DNA of 64,000 nucleotides from Parus major (lineage: Eukaryota > Chordata > Aves > Passeriformes > Paridae). The notes under the pieces were generated by a model. That model was given only the letters and a program-made list of their open reading frames with translations. It was not told where the DNA came from and did no database searches. A program made the translations under genes and the position numbers. The stretch is from NCBI RefSeq assembly GCF_001522545.3, contig NC_031771.1, forward strand, positions 65,893,751-65,957,750, written 5' to 3'. The number at the start of each line of letters is the position of its first letter. Within the stretch, counting starts at the first letter, position 1. Below, piece by piece: positions 27,261-38,950 of this stretch.

Positions 27261-27829
27261 GTTCTTTCTTCCCATCCCTGAAGCCCTCCGAAATCGTCTT
27301 CAAGATCATCTTCTGGCTGGGGTACTTCAACAGCTGCGTGAACCCCATCATCTACCCGTGCTCCAGCAAGGAGTTCAAGCGCGCGTTCATCCGGCTGCTC
27401 AAGTGCCAGTGCCAGCGGCGGCGACGGCCCATCTGGAGGGTCTACGACCACCACTGGAGAGGGGCCTCCATCAACAGCTCAGTGCAGGACTCAGAGACAG
27501 ACCTAAGGCCCAGGATTAACACCCTGAACAGCTCCTTCATATTTAACTCCTCCTTCCAGGAGAGAGCCAGTAAGAGGCGAACGCTCAGTTTCAAGGGCTG
27601 GAAAATGCTCACCCCTTTCCAGAAACCAGCATCCACCCAGCTGAAGGAGAAGATGAACAGCCTTTCTAACAAAATCCGGGGTGGCTCCAGCAAAGGGGGG
27701 GTGACAGCCACCTACAAAACAGAGGTGGAGTCTGTCTCGATCGGGATCCCTCATGATTTCACAGAAACCATCGACTACCAAACCCATGACTTAACAGACT
27801 GCTGTGGGCTGAGAGAAACAGATATTTGA
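27261..27829 (+). CDS. ADRA1D: Alpha-1D adrenergic receptor, last coding exon (TM7 and C-terminal tail)
   Basis: This exon encodes the final 188 residues plus part of a split glycine of a Gq-coupled adrenaline/noradrenaline receptor of the plasma membrane. The acceptor is a pyrimidine-rich tract ending in cccaag at 27260. The first two bases complete a Gly codon (phase 1), where the alpha-1 receptor family has its single coding intron in TM6. Seen in order: the third extracellular loop ([11 protein letters not shown]), TM7 with the NPIIY form of NPxxY, helix 8 with SSKEFKRAF, likely palmitoylated cysteines in KCQCQ, a basic stretch, then a long Ser/Thr-rich tail ending RETDI, a class I PDZ ligand. 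The segment [11 protein letters not shown] and the RETDI end match ADRA1D as I recall it and differ from ADRA1A and ADRA1B tails. The stop is TGA at 27827-27829. The open frame extends upstream of 27261, but that part is intron. Exon 1 is not in the window. Confidence 0.95.
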
Positions 27830-27933
27830 AGCCTCTGGGGCAGCTGTCGATGGTTTCTTTAGAGGCATACAGCAGAAACATGGAGGGATACCAGCTGTGG
27901 GTCTGTCAGGCAGGCTGGAAGCAGCAATCAGGT

Positions 27934-27939
27934 ATTAAA
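27934..27939 (+). terminator. Candidate proximal poly(A) signal of ADRA1D (ATTAAA)
   Basis: ATTAAA, the commonest variant of the polyadenylation hexamer, lies 105 bases after the ADRA1D stop codon. No strong GT-rich element follows at once, so use of this site is doubtful. Longer 3' UTRs ending at 30654 or near 31550 are alternatives. Confidence 0.2.
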
Positions 27940-28744
27940 TGCAGTTGCCCAAAGGTTATCCAAGCATCCCCCACATGGAGCTCAGCCCCTTCTGTGGGAT
28001 TATGGGTTCCTCAAGTTAGAGCCAATGGCATATCCCATTCTACAGCCACAGCAGGAGGAGAAGCTGTGGATATGACCTTAGGGCTGGAGCTGTCTCCTCT
28101 GGTGGATGGTTGTCTTTGGCTTTGGAAGAAACTGTGCAATTAAGGGAAACCAGGATGTCTCCTTTGCCTTAAAAACACCACAGTGAAATCTAACAGAAAG
28201 ATTGAATCCCGAAAGTTGCCAACCCTGCCTTAGTACACGTGGCCATGTTTCCATCCCGAGGCAGCACCCAGGAGGACTCTGCCAAGCAGGAGCTGGCAGC
28301 TGGTCCTTCGTGTGGGTGGGTTGGGAGATTGTAGGTCCTGAGCAGGACATCCAGACGAGGCCTTGGCTTTGGAGGGAGAGCAGGCTGGGGTATTCCCGAG
28401 CAAGGCGGAGGGATCCCGGCTCTCAGCCATCATCTCTGCAGTGGCCACAGCTTTGGCCCTTCCACATCACCTGGTTTCAGGCCAGAGGAGTATTCCAGAT
28501 GTGTGCACTGTTGCCAAGGGGTGTGCAGGTCTCTCTCCTCTAATTCCATCCCGTGAAGAATTTCGCATTTCACTTTCCAGTGAAACACTTGCAACCCACC
28601 TTGCTTTAGTGAACATCCATCCGTGACACACAGAGAAATCAGCTCCTTCTGGTGTCAGTCATCCCCAAACTTTCCTGTCCCCTTCTTTGCTCTTGATGTT
28701 TTTCTCAAAAAACGCAGGATAAAAAATGCATCCCAGGGGCTTCA

Positions 28745-29012
28745 CTCAGGACAGAAGGAAATGGCCTCAGGTTGTGTCAGAGAAGATCTAGGCTGGATAT
28801 GAGGAAGAATTTCTTCACTCAGAGGGTGGTCAGGCACTGGACCAGGCTTCCCAGGGCAGTGGAGGAGTCACCATCCCTGCAAGTGTTCAAAAGACACGTG
28901 AATGTGGCACTTGAGGAGATGTTTAACGGTGAGGGGGGTGGTGCTGGGTTAATGGTTGGATTCCATGATCCAAGAGGTCTTTTCCAACCTTAATGATCCT
29001 GTGATTCCATAA
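28745..29012 (+). mobile_element. CR1 LINE 3' fragment, second subfamily
   Basis: Has the ggatatgaggaagaatttct and cagggcagtggaggagtc words and ends ccaaccttaatgatcctgtg, a different 3' end type from most copies here. It may lie inside the ADRA1D 3' UTR. Confidence 0.88.
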
Positions 29013-30314
29013 TGCAGGTCCTCAGCCAGCCTGTGCCGTGGCTCAGGAAAGGTGGGGTGGCTGAGTTTGGAAGTTTGCATTTCTACTGCCCGTAGAGTCC
29101 AAGCTGAAGTGGAGCTGAGCTTCTCAGGAAGAGAGATCTTCTCCCCAGTCAGGGTCACACTCATGATCCTTCTCCCAGGAGACCTCCCACGTGCTCGACA
29201 CACCAAACTTTTGGTGGCTGCCAACAATAGCCTTGGTTGTGTCAAAAGCAGTGACAATTAAAGTGGGTTTTTTCCCTGCTCACAGCCCCAGAGTGTGAGC
29301 ACCCCTCAGGAGGGCACCACGGCCTCCTCCAGGAAACTCAAGGAGCTGAAGCCATGGCAAGCCCACCTTGACCAGGCAGCTCAGGAAATGGTCACCCAGA
29401 CTCTGCTTGGCCTTGGACTGCAGGCACTGGTTTGAAAATTCAGAGTGTTTTAATCAAATTTTAGAAAAGGAGCCCCAAGGAGCGACCATCAGGTTAGGCC
29501 ATGAGCAGGATGTAGGTGATGGAGGCAGAGGACGGATCTGAGGTGAAGGGCCCCAAGCCAGGGAACTAAAGAACAGGAATGTGAAGTCCTGAGGGGTGGA
29601 AACGTGTCCTGGGTGGAAACTGCTCCACATCAGCACTGCCCCTCAAACCCATGAGGAGCCTTTCATGGAAGTGCCTGCAGCACATCCAGCTCATCCCACT
29701 AAGGGTGGCTGCCAAAGGAAGATGAAAGGCTCCCAGGCACAGTGAGGAGAATGTCACCTTTCTTTCTGATGTTCTGATTTGCTTTAAAGCAAAACAAAGC
29801 AGGAGGGAAGTTGGACTTTTTTATTGTTTTACTCTTTTGTGCAGTGCGTATTGAGACAAGAGATCTGGGGCTGGCCCTGTCTCAATACCCTTTACTTGAT
29901 GCAGGACAAACTGGACCAATTATTGCACAAATACCAGCAGATTTTGTCCAGATATTTTCCTCCCAGCAGCAAATCCCAGCACTTGCACTGAACTCAGTCT
30001 CACAACCACCTGCATTTTCTCCAGCATCTGCTAAACCAGGCTGAGGTTGCCAGCTCTGCCCTACCAAAGCAGGGAACTTCTGTGGGAAAATATGGCTTTT
30101 ATCCCGTTTGTTTGGGTTTTATCCCCTGTTTGTTTGGCTTTGGAGGGAAATGAGACCTTACAGTGATGATGGGGTGACACAGAAAGTCATTTTGAAGTGT
30201 GAGAAGTGCAGCTGCCACGGGTTTCCTGGGTGGTTTTGGGATCCCAATGGAAGGCACTGGCCGTGTGGCAGGGAAAGGAGCAGGGAGAGGACAGTCCATG
30301 AGTGCATCTGTGAC

Positions 30315-30340
30315 CAGACAGACAGACAGACAGACAGACA
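30315..30340. repeat. (GACA)n tetranucleotide repeat
   Basis: Six units of GACA/CAGA in a row in the region downstream of ADRA1D. Confidence 0.9.
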
Positions 30341-30653
30341 TCAGATCTGTGTTTATATAAATGTGTCACTCCCAAAATAACAGGCGTTCTCCTGCAAATG
30401 GGCAAGCATCCCTCTATAAATGAAGATTTAGCAAATGCTGGCAAGCAGTGCATTCCTATAAATGAGCTGGTATTACTGCTTATGCTGCTCCCTGAGCTTT
30501 TCAATATATATATATTTTATTTTTTTCTCCAGTATTGAAATATTTATATTTACAGCCTCCAGCCCCTTGAAAGCTTTTCAAGAAGTTAAAAAAGATTAGT
30601 CTGGAGTTCTGCTGCCTCTCCACCCCAAGTCTTTACAGACCTACAAGGGAGAA

Positions 30654-30659
30654 AATAAA
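30654..30659 (+). terminator. Candidate distal poly(A) signal of ADRA1D (AATAAA)
   Basis: A canonical AATAAA is followed within about 25 bases by a CA-rich cleavage-like region and then TG-rich sequence. If used, the ADRA1D 3' UTR would be about 2.8 kb and would contain the CR1 copy at 28745-29012. This is inference from motif and position only. Confidence 0.25.
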
Positions 30660-31781
30660 GTCTGTTCAAGCACACACATGAGACACACACATAAATGCCC
30701 AAATTCTGGCTCACTGTGTTTGATCTGGCCTCAAGAGATGCCCTGGAAGGTGCTGTAGGAAAGCCTTGAGCTCTGCTGTGCTGCACTCAGGTGAAATATT
30801 TGGTTTTCACCCTGTTTTCATTTGGCATCTTGCACCAGAAGCAGTGCCAGGACTGGACTCTAAGGCTGCTCGTGCAGAGTTTCATTTCGAGGAGACAGGG
30901 CTGGCTTTGCTGGGCAGGGAGGAAGGAAAATCTTGTATGAAATATGACCTGAGTGTCTGGAATTGAGCATTTCTCCTTGAAACATTTCCAAGTTTGGAAA
31001 AACGGGCTCAGACTTTCAGGAGGTAAATTCAGTCTGATCCCACAGATTTCCCTGGATCCTCAAGGGTGTGACCAGCTGTGGGAATGGCCCTGCTCCAGCA
31101 GATTTTCCAGGCAGGCCATTTCCCAAAGCACCTGCACCTCAGTTATCCATCAGACCCCACCTCAGTGCACTGGCTCCATGTCACAATTGCATTGTCAGAC
31201 CTTGCTGCTTCAAGGAACCAAGAGTTGAGGGTGGAAAATGAGTTTTTGTGTCACTGGACTCTCCCAAGTCCACGAGGGAAGGAAGGTCCCTGTCAGCCTG
31301 AGCTGGGCTGCAGCTGGGTTGCATTACTATTGTTTACAGTGTGTATATAAGTGTACATTTTCTTTAGCAGAATGTTGGAATTTTTTATGTATAGATTTTT
31401 ATTTTTCATCCCCAGATGTATTTATTAGCCGGAGTATTTCTGTTTTGTGTTTCAGGTTCTGCCAGATTGATGTAAGCTCTATGAAACAGAATGCACATAT
31501 TTTTGTTTGTTTGTACCAAATACATGCACAAACCTGTCTAAAACGCTGCTGTGAATTGTTGCTTTGTCTGGTTTTTAAAACAATGGTTATAGGGGATGAA
31601 GGAGGAAGAAAATCAGGAAAATTATCTACTCTTGCTTATTTCTCTAACACATTTTTTTGCAATTTCACAAGGATAACCTTTTCCTACTTGGAAGAATTAA
31701 TGATTAGAGCAAGTCAGGAGAGGACACTCTCAGTTTCTTGACACACTGGCATGGAGGGATTGCACCAGTCACATCTGGAGA

Positions 31782-32005
31782 GCAAGTTTAGATTAGATAT
31801 TAGGAATAAATGTGAGGGTGGGGAGGTCCTGGCACAGGGTGCCCAGAGAAGCTGTGGCTGCCCCTGGATCCCTGGAAGTGTCCAAGGCCAGGCTGGATTT
31901 GGTTTGGAGCACCCTGGGACAGTGGAAGGTGTCCCTGCCCATGGCAGGGGTGGAATGAGATGAACTTTAAGGTCCCTTCCCACCCAAACCATTCTGGGAT
32001 TCTTA
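31782..32005 (+). mobile_element. CR1 LINE 3' fragment
   Basis: Starts tttagattagatattagg; the 3' end reads cacccaaaccattctgggat. Confidence 0.9.
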
Positions 32006-32457
32006 TCTATATGATGCATATCTGAGACTGGAAAGCGAAAGGCAAAAGGGAATATCAAAATGAAATCTAATATTAAAACCCTGGATCAATATTTGATAGC
32101 AGTCAGAGGTGAAAATTACTTTGGAGAATTTGGGGGAAGAAATGGAGAATGGAAGAAGCTGAGAATGACCTTAAAAATATCTTTGCACCTCTGAACATGT
32201 GTAATTTGACTCCTGTTTGCTTTTGTGATTATTCAGTTGAGAAAGGGTAGAATGCACTTAGAATGGCCCCAAGTTCCAAGGCTAGTTCCCACCCAAGGAA
32301 CATTTAAACCAAATGGCACTCTGGTGACTGCGAGTTCAGGTCTGTAAAACCAGGAGTGCTGAGCAGACAGGCAGAGAATGAGCATTCACTGCCTCTCATG
32401 GTGCAAGAACTGACATCAAGCCTAATTATCAAAATGAACCCAGTGAGGTAATTCTTC

Positions 32458-32560
32458 ACAGGGTTCATTTTTGAACAGTGGAGCTCATCACCAGGAGATA
32501 TCTCATCTGTCTGCAGGGGGTAGAACAGCAATTAGGTGCCTTGGTGACAGATAAACCCAT
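32458..32560 (+). mobile_element. Possible degenerate CR1 fragment
   Basis: gaacagtggagctcatcacc followed by an agatatctcatctgt stretch recalls the CR1 'ggaactcattgcc' region. Weak match. Confidence 0.3.
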
Positions 32561-33552
32561 CAAGGGCAGTTGGAAACATTTATATAATCTCAGCTGAGAA
32601 ATCCCTGAGGCAGCAATCGCTGTCAGCTGGGAGGATATTTCAAGGGATATTTCACTCTTGGCTTTTTATTTCCCTCTGTTCCTCCTGAATTTCCTGTGGT
32701 CAGAGAAAGGACTCAGCTGGAATGACCCAGGCTCTGGGAAAGGTCCAGACCTCTCTGTGTCCCCTCCTTCTGTGGCAGCCCATCCATGCCAAAATTGCAC
32801 CCTGCAGTTCTCTGCCCATGGGCAAAAATGAGGGGAAAAAATGGAAAACTCAATTTAGTTCCAAATGCTCATCAAGTCATCCAGGTCATAGGATTTCGCC
32901 ATCCCTGTGTGCCGGTTCCTGCTGGGAAATTTCTTTTGCCACTCAGAAATTGAAAACCATCCCCTCAATAAACTGACTTTTACAATCTTTTCACAGGACA
33001 GGGATTGTAGCTGGGACTGGGATTTGTCCCAAGAAACTTCAGCCATCCTGTGTGAAGATTTCCATTTTTTTTTTCCATTTTCAGACCTCTAAGGGTCTCT
33101 CCCTGGAGACTCAAAACACACAGAGTGACACTAAAGTCACTGAGAGGTTTGGGTTTGTTTTATTTTTGTGATCTTCTGTGGGATTCAGCTCATGGATTAA
33201 TTAATCAATCTCTCCATCCCAATGAGGTGTCCATGTAAGAGTCACATTTAAATTCCATTAGAGAAAAAGAAATACTTGATTCCAGATTGAATATGGGCAT
33301 TTCACACCATTTGAGCCATTCTAGGCTATCCAAGACTTCTGCACACATCAGGAAATAGAAAACCTGATGTGCAAAACTGGCTCAGGATGGTGGCAGAAGG
33401 ACCTGGGCTGGGAGATGGGTAAATAAATGTTGGTCAAAGAACAGAGAGAAACAAAGTCTGATCCCTCCTTTTCTCTTGGGAAAAGAGGACACTGGATATT
33501 TGCTGTGGTTGAACTCATCACCAAAAGTCAGATCAGGATGGAGCACACCACA

Positions 33553-33596
33553 CAGCCCCTGTGACATCCCAGGACAGCCCCTGTGACATCCCAGGA
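33553..33596. repeat. 22 bp perfect tandem duplication
   Basis: Two identical 22-base units beginning cagcccctgtgacatccc. Confidence 0.95.
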
Positions 33597-35317
33597 CACA
33601 GAGTCCTGCCAAGAGGCTGGGAGGGACAAATCAGAGACTGTAAATTACACTGAGTCCCAGGAAAAACAGGTTTATTGCAAAAATGTTCAGTTCTATTCAG
33701 TTCAATAAACCAAACTTGCCTAAATTTAAAGATTTCCTGTGTGCAGTGGTGATGGATAACGTCTTGGGGTTTGAGGGAAGGGTGCAGGCATCAAAAATAG
33801 GTTTTATGCACTTTCTGAGAACATTATCTGGCATTTATTGTGCCCAGATCTCCAATTTAACTTTTTATAGTACAGCCTCAAGCAGGACATTTCACACAGT
33901 TTGGAGATTTCTGGACTTCTTCACTTCTGTCCTTTGCCTTCAAAAAGACTGAGGCAAGGAGGGACTCAGCCCATTTTAGTCCAGCTCACCATGGCTAAAA
34001 ATCTCACTCAAAGCAAGCTTTTGGGATTTTCACAAAAAAATCAAGGCCTGATCCATCTCTTGTGCTGAAAATTTACTCTTCTTCCCTTCACAGCTGCTGC
34101 TTTCTGGCTGGAAAAAAAAATAAATTAAAAAAATAATAAAAACAATCCCTAAGGGCTATAGATGATTTATAAATCTCACTGAAATGTGACCATAATTAAG
34201 TGGCAGCAGCACTGGCTGTTCAAACCCCTCTGCTCTCACCTGGCACATCCATTGTTGCTTTAAAACCCGACAGAACAATGGGTGGAAGGGGAATTTGAGC
34301 TCAGCTGTGGCAGGAAGGTGGTTTTGGAAAGAAAAGGTCCCAAATCTTCACCCCATCCATGGCTAGGATGCTTCAGCTGGAATCATTAGGAGAGGAACAC
34401 CTTGGTCTTTCTCCTTGTCAGTGGAGACTTCCCAAAGTTTGCAGGAGGTGTTTGAAATCCACAAAACTGACAGGAACACAAGAAAAGACTCCCAAAAGCC
34501 CTAAAGCCAACAGGAACAAAAAGCCAAACTTAGGCTGAGGTATCCCAAAAGCTCTTCCTCATTTGCAAGCTGGAAATTGGAATCTCTCCATCCATCCTTG
34601 GGAAAAGGGAATGCCCCTGGGTAGCCCTGTTTTTCTCACAGCAGGGTGGTTTTATGGGTTTAAAAGGTTTGCTGCCTCGACAGCACAGTTGTTAATTTGT
34701 GAGTAAATTGCCATTGTTTCATGCCTGTTTATTACTGCAGTCCTCAGCAGATGATTCACGGTGCAAATCCAATTTCGCTTTGATTGCTGTGGGGCTCTCA
34801 TTTCTCAGCTGTTTCAGAGTTTCAAGCTTAAATGCTGCTTCTTAAAGCTTTAGGGGACAGGGGAGGGGGGTTGACAGGGTATAAATGTGGTATTGTACAG
34901 GTGTATATTCATATATTTGTATTAATAGATATGTCTGCTCAGATCTGCACATAAACACAGATAAATATGGGTAGAATTTATCCTTCTAACACTCCCTGTG
35001 CTCTCTTTGCCGAAGAACTTGTGGGCCTGTGTCGTCCTCAGACTCCCCAAAATTCCATACACTGGGCACAGCTGCCAAACCACCACCCCAAAAGTGCTGC
35101 AGAAATCAATAATGAGTGCTCTGATATTCCATTACCAAAACCACTTTCCCAGCTAGGATGTGGATTCCCCACCACTGGAGTAGGGAATATTTGTCGTGGG
35201 ATGGAGTTTGAGGCTCCTGAGGCTCCTGTGAGCTGCATAATTCCATATTCTGTATTTGCTCTCACCTTTTTTATTTTAAGGAGCTTGTTAAAAAGAGAGA
35301 GAGCAACTTTTCAGATG

Positions 35318-35495
35318 AGTGGATGTAGTGACAGGACCAGGGGGGAAATTAAGCTGAAAAAGGGCAGGTTTAGGTTGAATTTTAGGAAGGAATTGTTCTC
35401 TGTGAGGATGGTGAGGCCCTGGCACAGATGCCCAGAGGAGCTGAGGCTGCCCCTGGATCCCTGGAAGTGTCCAAGGCCAGGCTGGACAGGTTCTT
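35318..35495 (+). mobile_element. CR1 LINE fragment, 3' truncated
   Basis: Typical copy from gtgacaggaccagggggg through gatccctggaagtgtccaag, then breaks at ggctggacaggttctt, so the 3' end is missing. Confidence 0.85.
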
Positions 35496-36292
35496 CCCTG
35501 CACCATACTCCCAAGGAATTAGAAACTGGGTTTGTTTTTTTTCAGCTTTTGTGACTTGGCCATCTATTTCTGTTTGCACAACAGGTATTTATCCCACCTC
35601 CAGCTTCTCAAACTGAGCAAAGATGAATAATTGTGCCAAGAAACCGCCTGTGAGAAGGAATGAACGCACCCCTGCTGATTAATGTACCAGGAGATGTGAT
35701 TTAACTTTCATTTCCAGTCTCCACTTTCTCCAATCTGCCTCTAAATGATTATCTTTGCTCTGGCACAGTCTTTACTCCTGAGAGTCTCACAGGCTCCTAC
35801 TGCTCCCAAACTCTCAGGATCTGGGAGGCAGGACTCTGTCATTCAGCAGGCAAAGGAATAGAAAACCCACTGGCAGGGAGAGGAAAACTTAAAAAAAAAA
35901 AAAATAAATTATATTAAAATTTAAATTAAAAGGTTAAAATTGAAAAAAAAAAAGTCATTAACAAACAGAGCAAATTTTCTCAAAAAAGTGAGGGAGGGGG
36001 GTTGAAATGCAAAACTTGGGGGAAAAAAAGAGAATTATTTTGCAATGCATGGTCTGTCTGAGAGAAAAGTAATGGGTTTGATATAAAAATTTACCCTCCT
36101 GCCCTGCTTATAGAGGAGGTCAGGCTCAATAATCAAAATATGCTGTCTGCCCTTAAAAATTAAAGTTTTTCTGCCTGATTTGGCAAATCCTGCTGAGCTT
36201 AAAGTATTGGCCAGAGATTGTAGTACCTGTTTTGTAAAGGAGAAAATGCATCTGCCACTGACCCAAAGGAACCTGAAGAGAAAGGTAAGGAC

Positions 36293-36336
36293 CCCTCTCC
36301 CTCTCCCTCTCCCTCTCCCTCTCCCTCTCCCTCTCC
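36293..36336. repeat. (CCCTCT)n hexanucleotide repeat
   Basis: Seven-plus units of CCCTCT, a strict polypyrimidine/polypurine tract. The apparent Glu-Arg repeat protein on the other strand is only this repeat translated. Confidence 0.95.
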
Positions 36337-36786
36337 AAATTTTACTTTATTTTTAGCACCCATTCCCTTTGCATTACATTTTTCTACCGAGGGCCCCCTC
36401 AGCTGTATTTGCTGCTGGATATTGGCAAGATCAGGGTTTTTTGGGTTTTTTTTTTTGACCCTTTTCATTTTGTTATTTATTTTGGAGGGATTTATTAGCA
36501 GAGAGAAGAACCTGACTGACAGCCTGAGAGGTCTCTGTCTCCCTCCAACCCTCTCTTTAAACCAAGGAATTGGATTTGGACACTCAGGGCATTTGAAGAA
36601 GGGATATTTCTGGATATTTCTAATTTCTAATTCCTTTTTCATCCCACATCTACTTCCAGGATCCAAGGTATCCTGTGGCAATAACTGCTTCCCATCTGCT
36701 GTCCATGGATGTGTGTCATTAATTTACAAATGATAAACCATCATGTCCAGCCTCACCATCCCTTTTCCAAAGGAAGGAATCCTATC

Positions 36787-36970
36787 CCAGAATCCCAGAA
36801 TTGTTTGTGTTGGGATGGACCTTAAAAATCACTTAATTCCACCCCCCTGCCAAGGTCAAGAACAACTTCCACTATCCCAGGGTGCTCCAAGCCCTGTCCA
36901 GCCTGGCCTGGGACATTCCAGGGATGCATATCCTGGCCTATTTGAACAGGAGGTTTTTCCAGACCTCTCA
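36787..36970 (-). mobile_element. CR1 LINE 3' fragment
   Basis: Reversed 3' end with cagaatcccagaattgtt, then a diverged middle part. Confidence 0.8.
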
Positions 36971-37524
36971 GTTCCCTCCTTCCCTTCATCATTTCTAGGT
37001 TTGTTCTCTCCTTTTTAGGAACACGTGGCCAAAGAGAACCTGACTATTTCAGTAGCAGCTCCTCCAGGGATGTTATTACACTCAGAACAACACCATGCAC
37101 GTGGAATAATATTTTCCTTTATTCACAATTCCTTTCCACCCCTGCCATTCTCAAAGGTTCAGCAGCCCCTCCCTGGGTGCTGCTGCCTTCTCCTGAGTGC
37201 ACAACAGCATCAAATTCAGCACCTGCTGATCCAAATATTCACAATTAAAATTAACTTTGGCTGCCCTGGGTAACCAAGGATTGTCACCAGACTGTCACCA
37301 ACCTCCTCACATTTGTTCCAGATCTTCTTGGAGTACAGTGACAATTGTGGGACCTAATAAACTTTGTCCAGTGTCAGAAATTACTTTATTCATACCTTTT
37401 TTTTTTGCTTCTTCTATGTTTATTCCACCTGTTATCAAACCTTTATTCCACCTTTTACCTTATCCCTTGACAGCTTAGAGGGAGGGGAACTTTTTCAGGA
37501 AAAACTGCTGAATATAGAAACAAG

Positions 37525-37915
37525 GCCATATTTTATTTATTATTTAATAATTAATATTTTTTTTATAATATAATAATCATTAATATTAATTATAATTAAT
37601 TAATAAATAATTATTAGTAGTAATATAGTAATAATATAATAATATTCATTATTATTCAATAAAATAATATTTATAATAAATAAAATTTATAATTAATAAA
37701 ATAATGAATAAAGAAATAATATTTTATTCAATAAAATAAATAATATTATTCAATAAAATAAATATAATATTCAAGAAGATGAAAATATATATTTATATAT
37801 ATAATAATACATTTTACTTATTATTTAAATTTTAAATTAATTTAAGTTAAATTTTAATTTAATGTTTTTATTTATTATTAATCTTTTATTTATTTATTTA
37901 AATATTTTAAATAAA
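37525..37915. repeat. AT-rich low-complexity tract
   Basis: About 390 bases made almost wholly of taataa, attaat and aataaaata words with no regular long period visible. Confidence 0.85.
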
Positions 37916-38619
37916 ATGGTGATTGTGTCAATGTATTCCTGAAAATACCACCAGCAACACAGGAAAATTAAAAAATAAAATCAAATCATGGGCAGTGAAC
38001 AGGCACAACTCAGAATTAGTTTCTATCTTTTAATAATTTAAGTAAATAGGAAAAACAATACAAAATCCTTAATTGCATTAGGTTAGAAATATCTAACAGA
38101 GCTTAAAAATATTCCAAACCCTAGGTTTCTTCAAGAGGTGATATCTGATGGAGGGATATAGCACCAAAATAACTGAAAAAGGACTTTGAAATATCTTCAA
38201 ATGAAATTGGAATCTCTCAGCCAAGTGCAGAACAAAAGGAGGAAAAGGCTCCCAGCTCTGCAGCTCATTCTGAGGCAGGTTGAAAGAGGAGCTGGGTGAA
38301 CCTCCTGCTTTGAGAGTCTCAGATCAAACAGAGCAGCCAGAATATCAGCACCAGTTGAAAAGAAAAGGAGACAGAAAATGAAAGAGAAAGAAAAAAGACC
38401 TTGGCGTTTGCATAGGCCATCAATAATTAATGAATGAAAAGTTAAACCAGTGTTATGCTTCCCCATCCAGGGGAGACATCTGGGCTTCCATCCTGGAGAT
38501 CAGCAGGTCTCTGGGAGATTTCCCTGGGATAAGGACAGTGTGGATAAGGATGCCACTCTGCCTGAAGGCCATGCCAAGTGACCTGGACAAGGGGTCCAGA
38601 GGCCACAGTAATGGTCAGG

Positions 38620-38950
38620 AGTGTGCAGGATGCTCTCAAGGAGATGCTGAGGGAGCTGGGTTCATCCACTCCAGACAAAAGAAGGTTGTAGGTGGAGATC
38701 TGGCTGAGCTGCTGCACTGGGGGGCAGAGAAGACAGAGCCAGGCTCCCCTCAGAGGTGGTGGCATCAACATCCAGCAAGGGGAATTCCCTCTAGAAACAA
38801 ATAAAATGTATTTCCTCTCAGTCCAGTGCAGCCCTGGGCCAGGAATCCAGAAAAGCTCTGCAGCTACACCTTGGAGATACCTGAAACCATCCAGAACAAG
38901 GCCCTGGGCAACTTGATACTGGCCCAGGGCTGAGCAAAGGACTGAATTAG
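38620..38950 (+). mobile_element. Diverged CR1-like fragment
   Basis: Words such as gagatgctgagggagctggg, tggagatacctgaaacca and aaggccctgggcaacttgat fit an old CR1 subfamily. The 3' end is missing. The overlapping 174-residue minus-strand open frame is therefore not considered a gene. Confidence 0.6.

Noticed and set aside
36153..36338. Glu-Arg repeat protein
   Set aside because: Pure translation of the (CCCTCT)n hexanucleotide repeat on the opposite strand.
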